Assembly: GCF_000498095.1 (NCBI RefSeq)
Contig: NZ_AUTQ01000145.1
Span: 9,463 to 51,086, forward strand
Source of the DNA: Pseudoalteromonas sp. TB64
Lineage (GTDB): Bacteria > Pseudomonadota > Gammaproteobacteria > Enterobacterales > Alteromonadaceae
Direction of reading: 5' to 3'
DNA length: 41,624 bases
Each line of letters starts with the position of its first letter. Positions within the stretch are counted from its first letter, which is position 1. The notes below the pieces were generated by a model. The model worked only from the letters and a program-made list of their open reading frames with translations, searched no databases and was not told the origin of the DNA. This document shows, piece by piece, positions 38,077 to 41,624 of this stretch. A program made the position numbers and the translations under genes.

Positions 38077-38673
38077 TTACCAGCAGTAGATTTTATCTGG
38101 AGTGATAATTGTTTTAAGTGGTACGTCCCACGATTCTATTGGTAACAAATCAACTTTTTGGCATTCATGTGCTAAGCCAATAAGTTGTGGTTTTTGCCAA
38201 TTTTGTTCGTGCAAACGTGCCAGTGTTCGGTCGTAAAACCCACCCCCCATTCCTAAGCGATTACCTTGTTTATCAAATGCAACTAACGGCATAAGGAGGT
38301 AATCAAGCGCTGGTAACGGGCATATCTCAGAGCAGTTCAGCTTAGGCTCCAAGATACCATAGCGATTTGCCTTCATGGGTGAGTTTTTTTCATAACGGTG
38401 AAAGAGTAAATTAGCCCCGTTAAAAGGGTGTATTACAGGGAGGTAAATTTCATGATTTAAGTTCCATAGTTCATTAATTAACAATGAGGTATCTAACTCT
38501 CCGTCATTCACTAAATAAATTGCTATATGCTCTTTTTTATTTGATTTTTTGCTTTTTAATTGTTGAATAAAATTCATTTTAAGCGATTGAGCTGCAAGTA
38601 ATTGCTGTTTTTTTGATAAATTATTACGCATTTCACGGACTGATGTTCTGATCTGTGTGCGCTTATTGCTCAT
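38077..38673 (-). CDS. fau: 5-formyltetrahydrofolate cyclo-ligase
   Basis: 198 residues. It converts 5-formyl-THF to 5,10-methenyl-THF with ATP in the cytoplasm. The C-terminal GNRLGMGGGFYDRTLARL is the phosphate-binding signature; YLPVIHPFNGANLLFHRYE and NRYGILEP are also typical. In enteric bacteria 6S RNA and zapA precede this gene. Here only 20 bases separate it from an unrelated small membrane-protein gene, so that arrangement is absent. Confidence 0.94.
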   Translation of the reverse strand: MSNKRTQIRTSVREMRNNLSKKQQLLAAQSLKMNFIQQLKSKKSNKKEHIAIYLVNDGELDTSLLINELWNLNHEIYLPVIHPFNGANLLFHRYEKNSPMKANRYGILEPKLNCSEICPLPALDYLLMPLVAFDKQGNRLGMGGGFYDRTLARLHEQNWQKPQLIGLAHECQKVDLLPIESWDVPLKTIITPDKIYCW

Positions 38674-38693
38674 GTCAGTGCTTCGCTAAGTAA

Positions 38694-39239
38694 TTAAAAA
38701 GAAAATAAGTTAGGAAAAGCTAAATATGCCGCCAATACAATTAGTAATGTTACTACCGTAACTATAAGCGAATATAAAAGAGCATTACTGCGCTTTTTAG
38801 GTGTGCTAATAAGTTCTTCATCAAGCATTAAGTCATCATCTTGCCATTGATCAATATTTTCATCTGGCGTTTTTGATTCAAGGGCTGGGAGGCGTTGTTC
38901 TAAATCATCTAGCTTTTCTTCAAGGCGAATTAAACTACTGGTGATGTAATCAAGGGCATCAAAAATACGCTCATCACGCTGGTTATTTGCTTTCTCGATA
39001 CTTGCTGCTGACGTATTAGGGATGGCTTGTAATTTACTTTTTATACCAAGACCAACAAGTAGTTTTGCTTGCTTTAATGCTTTATCTTTATTGCTTGGTG
39101 CAAACAGAGGTTTACCTTTAAAAAAAAGCATTACTTTTTCTTCTGAGGTCTTAAGCCGCTGGGCTAAGTTTGTACACGCTATTTTTGTATCAACGTCATC
39201 TGCAAGCCCTGCAAATATAACGCGAAAATTGTCGGTCAT
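38694..39239 (-). CDS. Small C-terminally anchored membrane protein of unknown function
   Basis: 181 residues. An N-terminal domain of about 70 residues (FRVIFAGLADDVDTKIACTN, then VMLFFKGKPLFAPSNKDKA) resembles a small alpha/beta module found at the start of some envelope proteins. A possible coiled coil (about 95-120, SLIRLEEKLDDLEQRLPALE) and an acidic linker follow. One membrane helix (about 153-173) is near the C-terminus, so the bulk should face the cytoplasm. I cannot name it. It is first in the run with fau, rpiA and serA, with GAGGGAT before the start. Confidence 0.75.
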   Translation of the reverse strand: MTDNFRVIFAGLADDVDTKIACTNLAQRLKTSEEKVMLFFKGKPLFAPSNKDKALKQAKLLVGLGIKSKLQAIPNTSAASIEKANNQRDERIFDALDYITSSLIRLEEKLDDLEQRLPALESKTPDENIDQWQDDDLMLDEELISTPKKRSNALLYSLIVTVVTLLIVLAAYLAFPNLFSF

Positions 39240-39359
39240 TTAATTATCCCTCAAGCTTTTATTATTAAATGAGTATATACCTAAAGTACAAAACAATTCG
39301 AGGTCGATTTTATAGTTATTTTATTTATAAACAATACTACAAATAAACTCTAGATGTAA

Positions 39360-39383
39360 AAACGGCCCTTGAAAGGGCCGTTT
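39360..39383 (-). terminator. Intrinsic terminator of metK
   Basis: AAACGGCCCT (39360-39369) pairs with AGGGCCGTTT (39374-39383), loop TGAA. Read on the minus strand the stem is followed by a T run (A run at 39358-39362), 20 bases after the metK stop. Confidence 0.9.
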
Positions 39384-39402
39384 ATATTATTACATTATAG
39401 GC

Positions 39403-40554
39403 TTAAAGGCCAGCAGCTGCGCGAAGTGCGTCTGCTTTATCTGTACGTTCCCAAGGGAACTCGTCGCGACCAAAGTGACCGTAAGCCGCTGTAGGAAGGT
39501 AGATAGGGCGCTCTAAATCAAGCATTTGAATTAAGCCGTAAGGGCGTAAGTCAAAATGTTCACGAATAAGCTCAATTAAACGGCTTTCTTCTAGCTTGCT
39601 TGTACCAAACGTTTCAACGCTGATAGAAGTAGGCTCTGCAACACCAATTGCGTAAGAAACTTGTAGCTCACACTTGTCAGCAAGACCAGCAGCAACAATA
39701 TTTTTAGCAACGTAACGTGCAGCGTATGCTGCTGAACGGTCAACTTTTGATGGATCTTTACCAGAGAAAGCACCACCACCGTGACGAGCCATACCACCGT
39801 ATGTATCTACAATGATTTTACGACCAGTTAAACCACAGTCACCCATTGGTCCACCAATAACAAAGCGACCTGTTGGGTTAATGAAAAACTTAGTTGCACT
39901 TGTAATAAGTTCTGCAGGAAGTACCGGCTTAATGATTGTTTCCATCACAGCTTCTACTAAATCTTTTTGCGAAATGTCTTCGCTGTGCTGAGTAGAAAGT
40001 ACAACAGCATCAATACCTACTGGCTTGCCGTTTTCGTATGCAAAAGTAACTTGAGATTTTGCATCTGGGCGTAACCAGTTAAGCTCGCCGCTTTTACGTA
40101 CTTGCGCTTGGCGCTGTACTAAACGATGTGAGTAAGTAATTGGGGCAGGCATTAGTACTTCTGTTTCGTTACATGCGTAACCAAACATTAAGCCTTGGTC
40201 GCCAGCGCCTTGTTCTTCTGGGCTAGTACGGTCAACACCTTGGTTAATGTCTGGAGACTGTTTACCAATAGTGTTTAAAATAGCACATGAATCGGCATCA
40301 AAGCCCATGTCTGAATTTGTGTAGCCAATGTCACGAATTGTTTTACGTGTAATTTCTTCGATATCAACCCATGCGCTAGTAGTGATTTCACCACCAACCA
40401 TAACCATACCGGTTTTCACGTAAGTTTCACACGCTACGCGAGCCTGAGAGTCTTGCTCTAGGATTGCATCAAGTACCGCATCAGAGATTTGATCGGCGAT
40501 TTTATCCGGATGACCTTCAGAAACTGATTCAGAAGTAAATAAATGTTTTGCCAT
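39403..40554 (-). CDS. metK: S-adenosylmethionine synthase
   Basis: 383 residues from the ATG at 40554; E. coli MetK has 384 and begins with the same [18 protein letters not shown]. It makes SAM from methionine and ATP. Catalytic His15 and Asp17 (EGHPDK), [12 protein letters not shown], the flexible-loop region and [16 protein letters not shown] are all present. A GTG five codons upstream (40569) is in frame, but family alignment supports the ATG. Regulation: a perfect MetJ box lies 111 bases upstream of the start, so repression by MetJ-SAM is likely. Confidence 0.98.
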   Translation of the reverse strand: MAKHLFTSESVSEGHPDKIADQISDAVLDAILEQDSQARVACETYVKTGMVMVGGEITTSAWVDIEEITRKTIRDIGYTNSDMGFDADSCAILNTIGKQSPDINQGVDRTSPEEQGAGDQGLMFGYACNETEVLMPAPITYSHRLVQRQAQVRKSGELNWLRPDAKSQVTFAYENGKPVGIDAVVLSTQHSEDISQKDLVEAVMETIIKPVLPAELITSATKFFINPTGRFVIGGPMGDCGLTGRKIIVDTYGGMARHGGGAFSGKDPSKVDRSAAYAARYVAKNIVAAGLADKCELQVSYAIGVAEPTSISVETFGTSKLEESRLIELIREHFDLRPYGLIQMLDLERPIYLPTAAYGHFGRDEFPWERTDKADALRAAAGL

Positions 40555-40857
40555 TGTATTTCTGCTCACAAATATTGCGCTTCACAAATGTCGGTATTAG
40601 CGCTAAAAAATTAAGGGGCGTATTTTATCGAAAACAAAACTAATTGCATAGTGTTTTTACGCCTAGACGTCTAAATAAAATTACTAATGTCGTTCTGGTC
40701 TCAAAAAAAATTCATAATGCTCCCTTTTCTGGGGTTTTTAATTGCACACCGCCCCCACATTAAGTAAGAATGGATGTATAGCAGTATCCAAGATATTTGG
40801 TTACATAAACGATTACATAAATACCCGCGCAAATACACATATAAGGTAGGAGAATTC
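40555..40857. other. 303-base divergent promoter region metK / tkt
   Basis: No gene is supported. The metK side holds a MetJ box at 40665-40672 and a possible -10 element (GATAAAAT on the minus strand, about 40624-40631). The tkt side holds two direct copies of TTACATAAA (40801-40809 and 40813-40821, period 12) and the ribosome site GGTAGGAGA before the tkt ATG. Confidence 0.6.
40657..40672 (-). promoter_or_regulatory. MetJ operator (met box pair)
   Basis: AGACGTCT (40665-40672) is exactly the 8-base MetJ consensus and is its own reverse complement. The adjoining octamer 40657-40664 (TTACGCCT) matches 5 of 8, as expected for the second, weaker box of a tandem operator. It lies upstream of metK, a classical MetJ target. 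Confidence 0.8.
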
Positions 40858-41624
40858 ATGCCATCTCGCAAAGAACTTGCAAATGCTATTCGCGTCTTGT
40901 CAATGGACGCAGTACAAAAGGCCAAATCTGGTCACCCTGGAGCCCCTATGGGCATGGCTGATATCGCAGAAGTATTATGGCGCGATTATCTAAAGCATAA
41001 CCCAACAAATCCAGAGTGGGCTGACCGAGATCGATTTATATTATCGAACGGCCACGGTTCAATGCTTATATATTCTCTATTGCACCTAAGTGGTTATGAT
41101 TTACCACTAGACGAAATTAAAAACTTCCGTCAAATGCATTCTAAAACACCAGGTCATCCAGAATATGGTTATGCACCAGGAATCGAAACTACTACGGGTC
41201 CATTAGGTCAAGGGATCACAAATGCCGTAGGTATGGCAATTGCCGAAAAAGCACTTGCTGCACAGTTTAACCGTGAAGGTCACGATATTGTTGATCACTT
41301 TACCTATGCATTTATGGGCGATGGCTGCCTTATGGAAGGTATTTCTCATGAAGCAGGTTCACTTGCAGGCACATTAGGTCTGGGTAAACTTGTTGCATTT
41401 TGGGATGACAACGGCATCTCTATCGATGGTGAAGTGGAAGGTTGGTTTACCGATGATACGCCAGCTCGCTTTAAAGCGTACGGTTGGCATGTAGTTAGTG
41501 GTGTTGATGGTCACGACAGCGACGCTGTAAGTGCTGCAATTGCAGAGGCTAAAAGCGTTACCGATAAGCCATCACTAATTTGTTGTAAAACAATTATTGG
41601 TTACGGCTCACCTAATAAGTCGGG
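40858..41624 (+). CDS. tkt: Transketolase, N-terminal part (runs off the window)
   Basis: 255 codons are present, open at the window end. Transketolase moves two-carbon units between sugar phosphates using thiamine diphosphate. The start [20 protein letters not shown] fits the family. His26 (SGHPGAPMG), His66 (NGHGSML), the ThDP motif GDG (154-156) with Asp155, and Asn185 (DDNGISIDG) match E. coli positions. AGGAGA lies about six bases before the ATG. It is divergent from metK; in many gammaproteobacteria tkt is followed by epd and pgk, which would lie outside. Confidence 0.97.
   Translation, partial: MPSRKELANAIRVLSMDAVQKAKSGHPGAPMGMADIAEVLWRDYLKHNPTNPEWADRDRFILSNGHGSMLIYSLLHLSGYDLPLDEIKNFRQMHSKTPGHPEYGYAPGIETTTGPLGQGITNAVGMAIAEKALAAQFNREGHDIVDHFTYAFMGDGCLMEGISHEAGSLAGTLGLGKLVAFWDDNGISIDGEVEGWFTDDTPARFKAYGWHVVSGVDGHDSDAVSAAIAEAKSVTDKPSLICCKTIIGYGSPNKS

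Noticed and set aside
38674-38693. 6S RNA upstream of fau
   Set aside because: Only 20 bases are available, too short for a 180-base RNA.
40555-40569. GTG start five codons before metK ATG
   Set aside because: MetK proteins begin at MAKHLFTSE; no better ribosome site for the GTG.
40701-40925. 74-codon minus-strand frame across the metK-tkt gap
   Set aside because: It covers the tkt ribosome site and first codons in antisense, and its sequence resembles no known protein.
1-41624. CRISPR array, prophage, toxin-antitoxin or defence island
   Set aside because: No spaced repeats, integrase, transposase, nuclease-helicase or toxin gene was seen on reading both strands; genes are core metabolism and envelope.

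Overview
The window is a gene-dense piece of a low-GC gammaproteobacterial chromosome. Protein content and gene order (purL, ydbH-ynbE-ydbL, waaA, gmhA-hldE, kdkA, gmhB, kbl-tdh, glpE-glpG, ubiC-ubiA, tsaD, plsY, folB-folK-uppP, mpl-ubiX, panP, serA-rpiA-fau, metK, tkt) point to a marine Alteromonadales, most likely Pseudoalteromonas. That assignment rests on recalled family knowledge, not on a search. No tRNA, rRNA, prophage, insertion sequence, integron or CRISPR array was seen; nearly everything is core chromosome.

Region by region: 1-269 is the 3' end of purL. 391-3400 is the AsmA-like lipid-transport operon ydbH-ynbE-ydbL. 3473-14140 is an envelope block: waaA with a coupled DUF1415 gene, gmhA-hldE, a Wzi-type outer-membrane barrel, two glycosyltransferases, Kdo kinase, a GT9 heptosyltransferase-family gene and gmhB. 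14310-17780 holds threonine catabolism (kbl-tdh) and glpE-glpG. 17791-23220 holds a FliL-like secreted protein, ubiC-ubiA, a 2OG-Fe(II) oxygenase, a LysR regulator and three DUF genes (DUF2721, DUF2007 plus zinc ribbon, DUF416). 23260-26789 is tsaD, plsY and folB-folK-uppP. 26835-32312 holds an unrecognised secreted protein and the tight run mpl-ubiX-yadG-yadH-TrmB-like methyltransferase. 32298-36081 holds a membrane GGDEF-EAL protein and panP. 36131-39239 is a minus-strand run (small membrane protein, fau, rpiA, serA). 39403-41624 is metK and the divergent start of tkt.

The shared theme is the cell envelope. GmhA, HldE and GmhB make ADP-heptose; WaaA, KdkA, the GT9 protein and the two other transferases build the LPS inner core; Wzi suggests surface polysaccharide anchoring; YdbH-YnbE-YdbL, PlsY, UppP and Mpl supply or recycle lipid and peptidoglycan parts. 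Several neighbouring genes overlap by 1 or 4 bases (waaA/DUF1415, gmhA/hldE, the glycosyltransferase pair, GT9/gmhB, glpE/glpG, ubiC/ubiA, folK/uppP, ubiX/yadG, yadH/methyltransferase), which suggests translational coupling.

I found no convincing whole new system. The best leads are a 161-bp inverted-repeat element at 7550-7710, a 16-bp perfect palindrome plus a second inverted repeat in a gene-free stretch near 21566-21627, a perfect MetJ box before metK, a TrmB-like methyltransferase with NPWP in place of DPWP in an ABC-exporter operon, DUF1415 coupled to waaA, a signal-peptide FliL-like protein beside glpG, and a cysteine-rich secreted protein I cannot name.
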